DNA of 38,523 nt from the NCBI GenBank assembly GCA_900102385.1, contig FNBQ01000033.1, forward strand, positions 1 to 38,523, in the 5' to 3' direction. The position numbers and the translations under genes were made by a program. Below are positions 28,305 through 36,007 of this stretch, in pieces. Each line of letters starts with the position of its first letter. Position 1 is the first letter of the stretch. Below the pieces are notes generated by a model. It saw only the letters and a list, made by a program, of their open reading frames with translations, had not been told where the DNA came from and made no database searches. The stretch is from Bacteroidales bacterium KHT7. GTDB lineage: Bacteria > Bacteroidota > Bacteroidia > Bacteroidales > Bacteroidaceae.

Positions 28305-30296
28305 CTAAATATTTTCCGTTTGGTTAAACTTTTCAGGATTTTCTTCGAAACAGTAGCCGAAGCCCTGGCGGCTCACCACGTTTTGCGAATACTGCCCGAG
28401 TTTCTTGCGTATTCGCGCGATGTTTACATTTATGGTGCGCTCGGTAACCACAACGCCCTCCCAGATTTCAGACATAAGTTGCTGGCGCGACACTACATTT
28501 CCGCGGTTTGCAAGAAGTTTGCAGAAAAGGGCGAACTCGGTTCGGGTGAAACCAACCTGAACGCCATCGACCGTAACCGTCTTCTTGTCGATGTTTACCT
28601 GAAGTCCGCGATACGACAGAAGTCTTTTTCCGAGGCGCGCCTCAACGACGTTCATCACATAGTCGCCCAAACGTTCGCAGTCTGAAACAATCTCCTCGAA
28701 GTTTGAACTGATGAAATATGAATAGTGTTGCACGTCTACGTTCCGGATGCTCTCGGCTTTCAGGCGGTCGCGCATGGCATTGATGTCGTGCTCAATCTCT
28801 TGCGAGGTTTCGATTGAGAGTTCACTACGGCGACCGTTTATCACCACAATCATCTGCGTAAGCGACTCGTTTACGAGAGCGAACATCTCATGCAGGCTGG
28901 CATACTGCTGCGGCGTGAAATCCTCGCGGCCTTCCTTGCGCTGTCTGATGGTTCGTGCAATCTTTGAGCAGGCATCGCCAACCGATTCGAGTTCGCCTAT
29001 CTGCCTGAGCATATCGCGCACCTTCGACTTAGTATCGTCCGAAAGCCGTTCGTTGCTCACCTCGCCAAGATATGCGGCAATCTCGGCCTCCATGTTGTCG
29101 GCAATCTCCTCGTACTTACAGATGCGCTCGTACTGGCGGTCGAACTCAGCGTTGTCCTTCTCGTCGAGCAGGCTCTGCACCAATCCGAACATGCGCTGCA
29201 TCCGTTCGGCAAAGTGTGCAACCTCCTTCTGCGCCTGCAATACCGAAATCTCGGGCGTTGACATCAGTCCGCCGTTGATGAAATGCAGAGCCGACAGTTT
29301 TTTCTTCTCGTTGGCTTTGTCTGGAAGAATACGGCAGACGATTTTTTCAATCTGCGGAATGAACCAGATGAGGACAGCCGTATTCAGCACGTTAAAGCAG
29401 GTGTGGAAGAGGGCAAGCACCACCGGAATTCGCTCGGGCTGACCGCCATCGTGAGCCGAATATCCCACGATGTGGCATACCATATCGACAAACGGATAGA
29501 ACACGCACAGAATCCAGCACACGCCAAAGAGGTTGAAAACCAAGTGCGCCAATGCTGCCCTGCGAGCAGGCGTTCCGGCACCGAGCGCAGCCAGATTGGC
29601 GGTTGCCGTGGTTCCGATATTCTCGCCCATAACCAGCGCGATGCCCAGATAAATAGGAAGCACTCCGGTTGAGCAGAGAAGAATGGTTATTGCCATTACC
29701 GCCGCCGACGACTGAACGATGCAGGTGATAACTGTTCCGGCGGCAAGGAAGATGAGCACCGTGAGATAACTGTCGGTATTGAACGAAGAGAAGAAACTGA
29801 CAACGGCGGCATTGTGCTCAAGATTCATGCTCTTGCCCACTCCGCTAAGCAGCACCAGCGACCAGAAGAGGAATGCCAGTCCGAACAGAAAATCGCCGGC
29901 AAAACGATGTTTCTTCTGCCATATAAGAAAGATGCCGACAATGAACGCTGGAAAGACTACGCAGGTGAGGTCTATGCTGTATCCCAGCGACATAATCCAC
30001 GCCGTGAGGGTTGTTCCGATGTTGGCACCCATAATTACGGATATTGCCTGAGCCAAGGTAAGCAGTCCGGCAGAAACGAACGACACCGTCATAACCGTTG
30101 TTGCCGACGATGACTGCACGGCGCAGGTAACAAACGTTCCGGTAAGCATTCCGCTGAATCGGTTCGAGGTCATCCTTCCAAGAATGTGTCTCAGACTCGA
30201 GCCTGCCATTTTCTGCAAGGCATCGCTCATCATCTTCATTCCGTAAACAAGAAGAGCCAGCGAACCGAGCAGTTTAAAAATAATGTCGATAGTCAT
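28305..30296 (-). CDS. Na/Pi cotransporter-like membrane protein fused to PhoU-like and PhoB-type winged-helix domains
   Basis: This 663-residue protein has three parts in one uninterrupted frame. Residues 1-325 form a Na+/phosphate cotransporter (NptA/PNaS type) with the duplicated signatures QSSSATT (61-67) with GANIGTT (90-96), and QSSAAVMA (195-202) with GENIGTTATANLAA (224-237). Residues about 350-555 are helical and PhoU-like. Residues about 562-652 are an OmpR/PhoB C-terminal winged helix: TRTEFALFCKLLANRGNVVS, the recognition helix region TERTINVNIARIRKKLG, and the wing VVSRQGFGYCFEE. The ordinary family ends after the PhoU-like part. The arrangement suggests a membrane-tethered regulator that couples phosphate transport to transcription. 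Two 11-bp repeats lie upstream of its promoter. Confidence 0.9.
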   Translation of the reverse strand: MTIDIIFKLLGSLALLVYGMKMMSDALQKMAGSSLRHILGRMTSNRFSGMLTGTFVTCAVQSSSATTVMTVSFVSAGLLTLAQAISVIMGANIGTTLTAWIMSLGYSIDLTCVVFPAFIVGIFLIWQKKHRFAGDFLFGLAFLFWSLVLLSGVGKSMNLEHNAAVVSFFSSFNTDSYLTVLIFLAAGTVITCIVQSSAAVMAITILLCSTGVLPIYLGIALVMGENIGTTATANLAALGAGTPARRAALAHLVFNLFGVCWILCVFYPFVDMVCHIVGYSAHDGGQPERIPVVLALFHTCFNVLNTAVLIWFIPQIEKIVCRILPDKANEKKKLSALHFINGGLMSTPEISVLQAQKEVAHFAERMQRMFGLVQSLLDEKDNAEFDRQYERICKYEEIADNMEAEIAAYLGEVSNERLSDDTKSKVRDMLRQIGELESVGDACSKIARTIRQRKEGREDFTPQQYASLHEMFALVNESLTQMIVVINGRRSELSIETSQEIEHDINAMRDRLKAESIRNVDVQHYSYFISSNFEEIVSDCERLGDYVMNVVEARLGKRLLSYRGLQVNIDKKTVTVDGVQVGFTRTEFALFCKLLANRGNVVSRQQLMSEIWEGVVVTERTINVNIARIRKKLGQYSQNVVSRQGFGYCFEENPEKFNQTENI

Positions 30297-30326
30297 TTTT
30301 TCAGTTGTTGTTTTTTATTTTCGCAA

Positions 30327-30342
30327 CAAATTTACAAAAATA
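30327..30342 (-). promoter_or_regulatory. Putative promoter region of the transporter-regulator fusion gene
   Basis: Two adjoining -7-like boxes are read on the minus strand: TATTTTTG (30342-30335) and TAAATTTG (30334-30327). No TTTG -33 box is found at the right distance, which fits a promoter that depends on an activator. Confidence 0.5.
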
Positions 30343-30364
30343 TGCAGAAAAAGACCACATCGGC

Positions 30365-30386
30365 ACGGTTACAAAACGGTTACAAA
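30365..30386 (-). promoter_or_regulatory. Pho-box-like pair of perfect 11-bp direct repeats
   Basis: On the minus strand TTTGTAACCGT occurs twice in tandem (plus strand ACGGTTACAAA at 30365-30375 and 30376-30386). The 7-bp core with a 4-bp A/T-rich spacer and 11-bp period is the layout to which PhoB/OmpR-type domains bind. The pair ends 22 nt upstream of the first -7 box. Confidence 0.65.
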
Positions 30387-30400
30387 TAATCATTAGCGTA

Positions 30401-30442
30401 AAAAAGAAAGGCCCGCAGCCTTAATTAAAAAAGCCGCGAGCC
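30401..30442 (-). terminator. Terminator of the PLP enzyme gene
   Basis: GGCCCGCAGC (30410-30419) pairs with GCCGCGAGCC (30433-30442) with two G-U pairs when read as RNA from the minus strand, followed by TTTCTTTTTT. Confidence 0.85.
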
Positions 30443-30464
30443 AATCCCTTCGCTTATTCAAGAG

Positions 30465-31640
30465 TCAGGCATTGAGAGCCTGAACGATATCGTCGAAAAT
30501 ATCGTCTACATCTTCAAGACCGATGCTCAGACGTATTGTCGTGTCCTTAACATCCATCGCCTTCTTCTGACTTCCGCTGAAAGGTCCGAAGATTGTTGAG
30601 TACGGATGAATGGCAAGCGTCTTGTTGTCGAACAGATTAGTGGCACGATGAACCACCTTCAGATTGTTTATGAAATTGTAACACGACTGGCGGTCGGCCA
30701 AGTCGATGGTAAGCATCGCGCCGCCCGTCTTGCCGTATTGCTTTTGAGCCAGTTCGTAGAACGGATTATCCTCCAAGCCGATGTAGTTTACGCTTACAAT
30801 CTGCGGAACATCTCGAAGACGCTTGGCAAGTTCGAGCGTGTTGCGGCTCTGCACGGCATAGCGCGCGTGGAGCGACTCCAAGCCGAGGGTCTGCATGTAA
30901 GCCGCATGGGGAGTCATGTATCCACCCAGATTGAACAGAAGTTCGAAACGGATGCGCTGATTAAAGACACCGAACGTTCCGTAGTCGATAATCAGTCCGC
31001 CGAGCGATGTTGCTCCGCCCGAAATGTACTTAGTGCTGCTCACAACCTGAACATCAATACCCAAAGCCTTGGCATCGAACTCGGTAAACGGAATCATGGT
31101 TGTGTCGGCAATGAGCGGAATGCCGTTCTTGCGTGCCACCTCGGCAAGAGCAGCAACGTCGGCAACCTCCATCTGCGGATTAGTAACGATTTCGAGGAAG
31201 ATGCAGCAGGTGTGCTCGTCTACGGCAGCCTCAACAGCATCAATGTCGAGCAGATTTACCGCCTTGCTGTCTACTCCAAGCCTGCCGAGAGTCTTGTTTA
31301 TCAACGAAACCGTGTTACCGAACAGATGATTGCTCGTTACGATGTTGCTTCCGCTCTGCGCCACGGCTATTAGAGCATTAGAGATGGCCGCCATGCCCGA
31401 GTTGAAGGCAAAGACATTCTGCGCATCGGTTAGTTCCTTAACCCTGTCTTCGAAAAAAGTAACCGTAGGGTTCATAACTCTCGAATAATCAGGTTCGAGA
31501 ACCCTTCCGCAGAAGGCATCGGCCATTGCCTGCGCGCTGTCGAACTCGAAGGCGGCACAATGATATACCGGCATACTCAAAGCGCCGTATGGATCTTTTT
31601 TACTGTAGTTTGTCTTTGTTGCTACTGTCTGTTTGCTCAT
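30465..31640 (-). CDS. Cys/Met-metabolism PLP-dependent enzyme (methionine gamma-lyase or homoserine sulfhydrylase type)
   Basis: This 391-residue protein of the Cys/Met metabolism family acts on sulfur amino acids with pyridoxal phosphate. Visible features are YSRVMNPT (52-59), the FNSGMAAI cofactor loop (79-86), D179 in LIADTT and the Schiff-base lysine K204 in SSTKYISGG. The C-terminal STIFGPFSG and TTIRLSIGLEDVDDIFDD are typical. Gamma-lyase, O-acetylhomoserine sulfhydrylase and cystathionine synthase cannot be told apart by eye. It follows the symporter gene by 12 nt, so the transporter probably supplies its substrate. A terminator follows. Confidence 0.85.
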   Translation of the reverse strand: MSKQTVATKTNYSKKDPYGALSMPVYHCAAFEFDSAQAMADAFCGRVLEPDYSRVMNPTVTFFEDRVKELTDAQNVFAFNSGMAAISNALIAVAQSGSNIVTSNHLFGNTVSLINKTLGRLGVDSKAVNLLDIDAVEAAVDEHTCCIFLEIVTNPQMEVADVAALAEVARKNGIPLIADTTMIPFTEFDAKALGIDVQVVSSTKYISGGATSLGGLIIDYGTFGVFNQRIRFELLFNLGGYMTPHAAYMQTLGLESLHARYAVQSRNTLELAKRLRDVPQIVSVNYIGLEDNPFYELAQKQYGKTGGAMLTIDLADRQSCYNFINNLKVVHRATNLFDNKTLAIHPYSTIFGPFSGSQKKAMDVKDTTIRLSIGLEDVDDIFDDIVQALNA

Positions 31641-31652
31641 AACTTTACTGTT

Positions 31653-32840
31653 TTATTTCTTATTAACTATTGCACAAACGCACGAATCGCTCCATACGTT
31701 TTCTGCTGTTTCAACCATATCAATTATCGTAAAAATAGGAAGGATAATTCCCATTATGCCCACGGGCGAGCCGTTGCCGGCCATCAGCGAGAGCGTTAGG
31801 AAGTAGCATCCCATCGGGACTCCGGCGTTGCCGATGGCAGAAATCACCGCAATGACAAGCCACAAGAGCATCGTTGGGAGCGTGAGAACCGTTCCGCCGT
31901 TCTGCATCACAAAGAGCGATGTAACCAAGATGAAGGCGGCGCATCCGTTCATGTTTATCGTAGTACAGATGGGCAGGACGAAGCGCGCCACATCGGGACG
32001 CACGCCCAGATTATCCTCGGCCGAACGCATCGTTACAGGCAGAGTGGCTGCCGAACTCTTTGTGAAGAGAGCCATCAGCACGGCTGGCGACATTGCCTTG
32101 AACACCTTCAGGGGATTCAGACCGCGAACCAGAAGGAACAGCGGCAGAACGACGAAGAACTGTATGATGTTTCCGCCAAGGATTACCGCCACATACTTGC
32201 CAAGCGAGCCGACGATTACGCCTGCCGTAATCTGAGCCGAGAGTTGGGCGGCAAACGCAACGATTCCGACGGGCAATGCCCATATCAGCGCGCGGATAAG
32301 GGTGAACAGAAGTTCCTGCAAGGCTGAGAAGAACTTTACGAGCACCTCCTTGTTCTCGCTCTGCGGCATGAAGGCGAGAGCCAGTCCAACAGAAGAGGCG
32401 ATGATGAGAATGCTCAGCACGTTTCCGTTGATGAACGGCTGAAGTACGTTGCTCGGAATAACATTCAAGATGTGGTCGTAGTACGACAGCGACTCCAGAT
32501 TCTGCGGAACGTCTACGCTTCCCATCTTCACCACCTCCTCGGGAAGATTCTCGGGCGCGATGACAACGTACAGAACCAATCCGACGGCAGCCGCCGAAAC
32601 GGTTGTCAGAAGCGTGTAAGTAAGCGTATGCGCGAATATCTTTCCGGCATTGTTCTTTGTGCCGAGCGATGCCAGCGTAGTTATCACGGCAAGCGCGATG
32701 GTTGGCACGGCCACAAACTGAAACAGCCGCGTAAACGACGATGCAATGAAATTAAACAGCGCGTTGAGCCATTCAATCTCCAAAACTCCAAGAATTGCGC
32801 CCAACACGAGCGCACCAATCCATATTACTATATTTTTCAT
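31653..32840 (-). CDS. DAACS-family sodium:amino acid symporter with changed substrate-site residues
   Basis: This 395-residue membrane protein belongs to the dicarboxylate/amino acid:cation symporter family. It has the hairpin-1 motif TKSSAATLP (260-268), the TM7 motif TINMNGCAAF (294-303) and hairpin-2 AGVPMG (339-344). Two key positions differ from glutamate/aspartate carriers: NMDGT is NMNGC (D to N at 298), and in TM8 the acid-binding arginine of D-x-x-R-T is glutamate (E377 in DMVETAENVWSD). Acidic amino acids are therefore unlikely substrates. The downstream PLP enzyme suggests a sulfur or neutral amino acid. It lies 35 nt after the TonB receptor gene and may be co-transcribed with it. 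Confidence 0.85.
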   Translation of the reverse strand: MKNIVIWIGALVLGAILGVLEIEWLNALFNFIASSFTRLFQFVAVPTIALAVITTLASLGTKNNAGKIFAHTLTYTLLTTVSAAAVGLVLYVVIAPENLPEEVVKMGSVDVPQNLESLSYYDHILNVIPSNVLQPFINGNVLSILIIASSVGLALAFMPQSENKEVLVKFFSALQELLFTLIRALIWALPVGIVAFAAQLSAQITAGVIVGSLGKYVAVILGGNIIQFFVVLPLFLLVRGLNPLKVFKAMSPAVLMALFTKSSAATLPVTMRSAEDNLGVRPDVARFVLPICTTINMNGCAAFILVTSLFVMQNGGTVLTLPTMLLWLVIAVISAIGNAGVPMGCYFLTLSLMAGNGSPVGIMGIILPIFTIIDMVETAENVWSDSCVCAIVNKK

Positions 32841-32875
32841 CCTTTTATATTGTTTTTTGCTTCCTAAACTTTACT

Positions 32876-34855
32876 TCATAACGACCATGCCAGATTAAGG
32901 TAGAAGTTTCGTCCCTTCTGCGGAATGTCGCACCAGTCTGAAAATGCCGAATATCTCTTGTCGAGCAGATTCTCAACACCAGCCCTTACAGTTAGTAACG
33001 CCTTGCGTAGCGAAAAATTATACGAGCCGCTCAGTCCAAGCACAACGTATTCGGGCGTTTCTGTCTCGCCATACTTCGCAGCATAGTTTGTCTGGCGTGC
33101 ATTTCCCTTTACATCAAACTGAACTCTTGCACCGCCCTTGGCATAAGCCACATTCGCCGCGTAGCTGAAAGGTGATACCAGCGGCAGGTTATCGCCATTG
33201 TCATCCGTTCCGAGGGCATAGCCTAGCGAGCCGTTCAGCTCCAATTCTTTCAGAATCTGCCACTTGGCAGTAAAGTTTGTATTAATGATGCGCGCATCAC
33301 TCAGGTTTCCGTAGACCTTAACGCCCTTTGCGCCTATCGTCATGGCACTGAGGCGGTTCTCGAAATGCCCTATGATGTAGTTGCTGAAGAAGAAGGCGTT
33401 GGCATCTATCTGAAGCGACAAGCGTTTTATTCCGCTGAACTTTGCCGATGCGTTCAACTCCACCGCCGATTCGTTCTTCAGAGCCGGATTGCCGATGTAG
33501 TCGAACTGGTCGAACGTATTGTTGAGATAATATCCGTATGCCTCGGTAACCGTTGGAGCGCGACTGCCCCACCCTGCGCCGACCGACAGAAGCCAGTCTT
33601 TCGGCGTGAACGAGTAGCCCAGTGCCACCCTTCCGGTTGTCTGCCTGTATTCGTCCGTCATCTTAGGGAAGAAAACCTTCTGCGCCTTGTAGCCCTCCTC
33701 GTTGTTCAGTTTCTGCGTCTGAAAGGCTATTTTTGCCGAGAGTCTGAGTGCGTGCTTGCCCGAGAGCGTTATCCTATCGCTGAAAGCCAGTCCGGTGTTA
33801 AGCGTTCCCACATCGGGCCACGTTACCATGTACATTGGCGCGGCTCCTCCGGGATACATCGTCATGTCGGCAAAGAGGCGGTTGTAGTACAAGTCGTAGT
33901 TCAGTTGCGCATCGTGAACGCTGTTGCCTGCCACGAGCAGACTGTACAGACCTGCCGTCCAACTCTCGCCGGGCATATCCATGTGAATCTCTACGTCGGG
34001 GCGCGTGGTGTCGTCCATTATATGTGTTATGTGATTGTAGTATGCCTTTGTCTCCCACGAAGTGAGAAAATCTCCGCCAAACAGCCTTCGGTACGACAGC
34101 GAGGTGATGAAGGCCTCAGCCTTAGAGACGTCCATGTTCAAGGCGGGATAGCCAACGTCCGTAGCCTTGTCGTAGATGAGCGTTCCCTCGACAATATTCT
34201 TTTCCTTCAGTCTGAAGCCCACATTGCCAAAGAGGTTTACTTTCGTAAACTGCGAGTACAGCACCTCCTTGCCGCCGGCCTTGTAGTTGTCGGCATCGCG
34301 CCAGTATGCTCCGAAGTTTGTGTAGAACGAATGTCGCGATAAGGCAGCGTCAACTCCTGCCACTCTTACGTTTCCGTTTGTCTCGTATCCGGCGTTGGCA
34401 CTCAGTTGTAGTGTTTTTTTGCCGAATCCTGCCTTCTGAAGTTTGAGGTCGAGGCTTCCGCCTATGTTTCCTGTGCTCTGCGGATTGCCGAAGAGTCCGG
34501 AGTTAAGGCTTATGCTTTGCAGATTACCACTTTCCACATACGATGTTACGGGGTCCATCTTATCGGTACAAGCATAAAAAATCTTCATTCCGTCGATGGT
34601 TGTCGATACTCGTTCGGTCTGCATGTTGTTTACCGACGGCTCCCAAGCGTAACTTCCGCGCCTTATCAGACTTACGCCCGAGAGTTGCTGAAGATGCTCG
34701 TCGATGCTTGCCGTCTTGCCCTTGACAGAGCGTTTGCCGCCCTGTATGTTTGAAGTAGATACCACCACGACCTCGTCGATGTTATGCGACTGGTTGGTGA
34801 TGGTATCACTGTTATGAGCAATATAAAGGGTTGAAAATAGTAATTCTAAAATCAT
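32876..34855 (-). CDS. TonB-dependent outer-membrane receptor, OprC/copper-receptor-like
   Basis: This protein of about 659 residues has a short N-terminal signal-like segment, a TonB-box-like stretch (IDEVVVVST), a plug domain and a long beta-barrel ending in NLAWSL with a C-terminal aromatic-containing strand. In the plug the segment FYACTDKMDPVTSYVESGNLQSI resembles, from memory, the CxxxMDPxTSYI signature of OprC/NosA-type copper receptors. The ATG at 34855 is preferred over an upstream TTG that falls within a repeat. The adjacent Met/His-rich lipoprotein supports a metal role. It lacks the carboxypeptidase-like N-terminal extension of SusC proteins. Confidence 0.82.
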   Translation of the reverse strand: MILELLFSTLYIAHNSDTITNQSHNIDEVVVVSTSNIQGGKRSVKGKTASIDEHLQQLSGVSLIRRGSYAWEPSVNNMQTERVSTTIDGMKIFYACTDKMDPVTSYVESGNLQSISLNSGLFGNPQSTGNIGGSLDLKLQKAGFGKKTLQLSANAGYETNGNVRVAGVDAALSRHSFYTNFGAYWRDADNYKAGGKEVLYSQFTKVNLFGNVGFRLKEKNIVEGTLIYDKATDVGYPALNMDVSKAEAFITSLSYRRLFGGDFLTSWETKAYYNHITHIMDDTTRPDVEIHMDMPGESWTAGLYSLLVAGNSVHDAQLNYDLYYNRLFADMTMYPGGAAPMYMVTWPDVGTLNTGLAFSDRITLSGKHALRLSAKIAFQTQKLNNEEGYKAQKVFFPKMTDEYRQTTGRVALGYSFTPKDWLLSVGAGWGSRAPTVTEAYGYYLNNTFDQFDYIGNPALKNESAVELNASAKFSGIKRLSLQIDANAFFFSNYIIGHFENRLSAMTIGAKGVKVYGNLSDARIINTNFTAKWQILKELELNGSLGYALGTDDNGDNLPLVSPFSYAANVAYAKGGARVQFDVKGNARQTNYAAKYGETETPEYVVLGLSGSYNFSLRKALLTVRAGVENLLDKRYSAFSDWCDIPQKGRNFYLNLAWSL

Positions 34856-34861
34856 TCGAAT

Positions 34862-34949
34862 TGACAATTAAAAATTGACAATGGACAATTGCTTTTCAAT
34901 CTTCAATTGTCGTCATTGTCAATTGTCAATTGCGCATTGTCAATTATGA
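34862..34949. repeat. Inverted 7-bp-unit repeats between lipoprotein and receptor genes
   Basis: Heptads TGACAAT, TAAAAAT, TGACAAT, GGACAAT (34862-34889) face heptads ATTGTCA, ATTGTCA, ATTGCGC, ATTGTCA, ATTATGA (34915-34949). The two sides can fold into a strong hairpin (34874-34890 with 34904-34923). The same heptad family occurs at 5343-5377 and 37797-37958. Confidence 0.8.
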
Positions 34950-34950
34950 A

Positions 34951-35904
34951 TCAAATAGTTACATCAAGATACAGCGAGCTGAAGCCTGAGTCCAAGTCGT
35001 CGCCGCCTGCCACAATGTTGCCGTTGGCATCCTTTACTGTTAAGTGGATTCGCCACAAGCCTGTCATCGTAAGGTTGAGAGTGCCCAGATAGCTGCCGTC
35101 GTCCTGCTTTGCAAAAGCCGCGTTGTCTGGCGATGAGTGGTTGCCCATGTCGGGCATCGTCGGAAGAATTTCTACTGTAAACTTCTCGCTTGCAAGCTGA
35201 TAAGGTTCTGTAATCTTCGCGCTCTTCTTCGAGATGTAAGCCTTAACGGCATTTGTGCCAGTCTTGTATTCAGTTGGATTTACGAGCGAGATGAAGAATG
35301 TCTCATTGCCCACCTTGAACGACTTGACCCAGTCCTGACCGTCTGGCAGCGGATTAACCACCTGCTCAACATCATTGATGCTTGCCTCGCTCTTCAGCAC
35401 CCGTGCTGTATAAGACAAAGCCCATGTGTCCTTGCCCGATGTGCTCATTATGAACGAAATCCATCCGCGTTTTACGGCAGTAGGTTTGTCGTCGAACGTC
35501 TCGACACCAGCCGATACAGGTGTGCTGTGATACATACTCATCGCGCTCATGTGCATAAGCGGAGTGATGCTTGTTATGTCGAAGTCCTTAACGTAGTTGC
35601 CGTTTTTCTTCTTTGTAGCAACAAAGAATATCTCGTTGTAGCCCTTGTGGAAGTCGGCCGAGCGATATGCAAACACGTTGTACTTATCGTCAATATCCTT
35701 AATAGAAAGTTCAGGAATGATTGTAACCGTCTGTAGGAACTTGTAAACCTGCAGAGCCTCCTCTGCCGAGCAGCAGTCAACATCGCCGTCGAGCGTCACG
35801 CCCGGAATCTCAATGTCCTGCACTCCGTTGTTGTCGTTAGAGTTGCATGCCGTAAAGGTCAGAACAACTGCTGCCATCGATAAGAATAATAAAATCTTTT
35901 TCAT
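34951..35904 (-). CDS. Lipoprotein with two YtkA/FixH-like Met/His-rich domains
   Basis: This 317-residue lipoprotein has lipobox FTAC (C20). The C-terminal half (about 195-295) has a YtkA/FixH-like beta-sandwich pattern with PTMPDMGNHSSPDN (249-261) and GTLNLTMTGLWRIHLTV. The N-terminal half repeats the plan, with FFVATKK followed by the Met/His-rich PLMHMSAMSMYHSTP (115-129), so the protein looks like a tandem duplication. Met- and His-rich loops of this kind usually bind copper. It is encoded between the SusD-like gene and an OprC-like receptor, which suggests capture or delivery of a metal at the outer membrane. A hairpin lies just upstream. Confidence 0.72.
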   Translation of the reverse strand: MKKILLFLSMAAVVLTFTACNSNDNNGVQDIEIPGVTLDGDVDCCSAEEALQVYKFLQTVTIIPELSIKDIDDKYNVFAYRSADFHKGYNEIFFVATKKKNGNYVKDFDITSITPLMHMSAMSMYHSTPVSAGVETFDDKPTAVKRGWISFIMSTSGKDTWALSYTARVLKSEASINDVEQVVNPLPDGQDWVKSFKVGNETFFISLVNPTEYKTGTNAVKAYISKKSAKITEPYQLASEKFTVEILPTMPDMGNHSSPDNAAFAKQDDGSYLGTLNLTMTGLWRIHLTVKDANGNIVAGGDDLDSGFSSLYLDVTI

Positions 35905-35943
35905 ACTAAAATCCTGTTTTATTTCAGTTTCTATTTAGGTGAT

Positions 35944-35990
35944 AAAAAAAGGAGACCGGCGTCTTTACAACGAACCCCAACACCGGTCTC
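35944..35990 (-). terminator. Terminator or attenuator after the SusD-like gene
   Basis: GAGACCGG (35952-35959) pairs with CCGGTCTC (35983-35990). On the minus strand seven T follow. It lies 18 nt past the stop and only 40 nt before the lipoprotein start, so partial read-through is probably how the downstream genes are expressed. Confidence 0.75.
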
Positions 35991-36007
35991 GCGGAAATTG
36001 ATAATGA

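Noticed and set aside
29072-29442. Plus-strand frames opposite the transporter-regulator fusion
   Set aside because: They are antisense shadows rich in Arg, Ser and Cys with no family resemblance.
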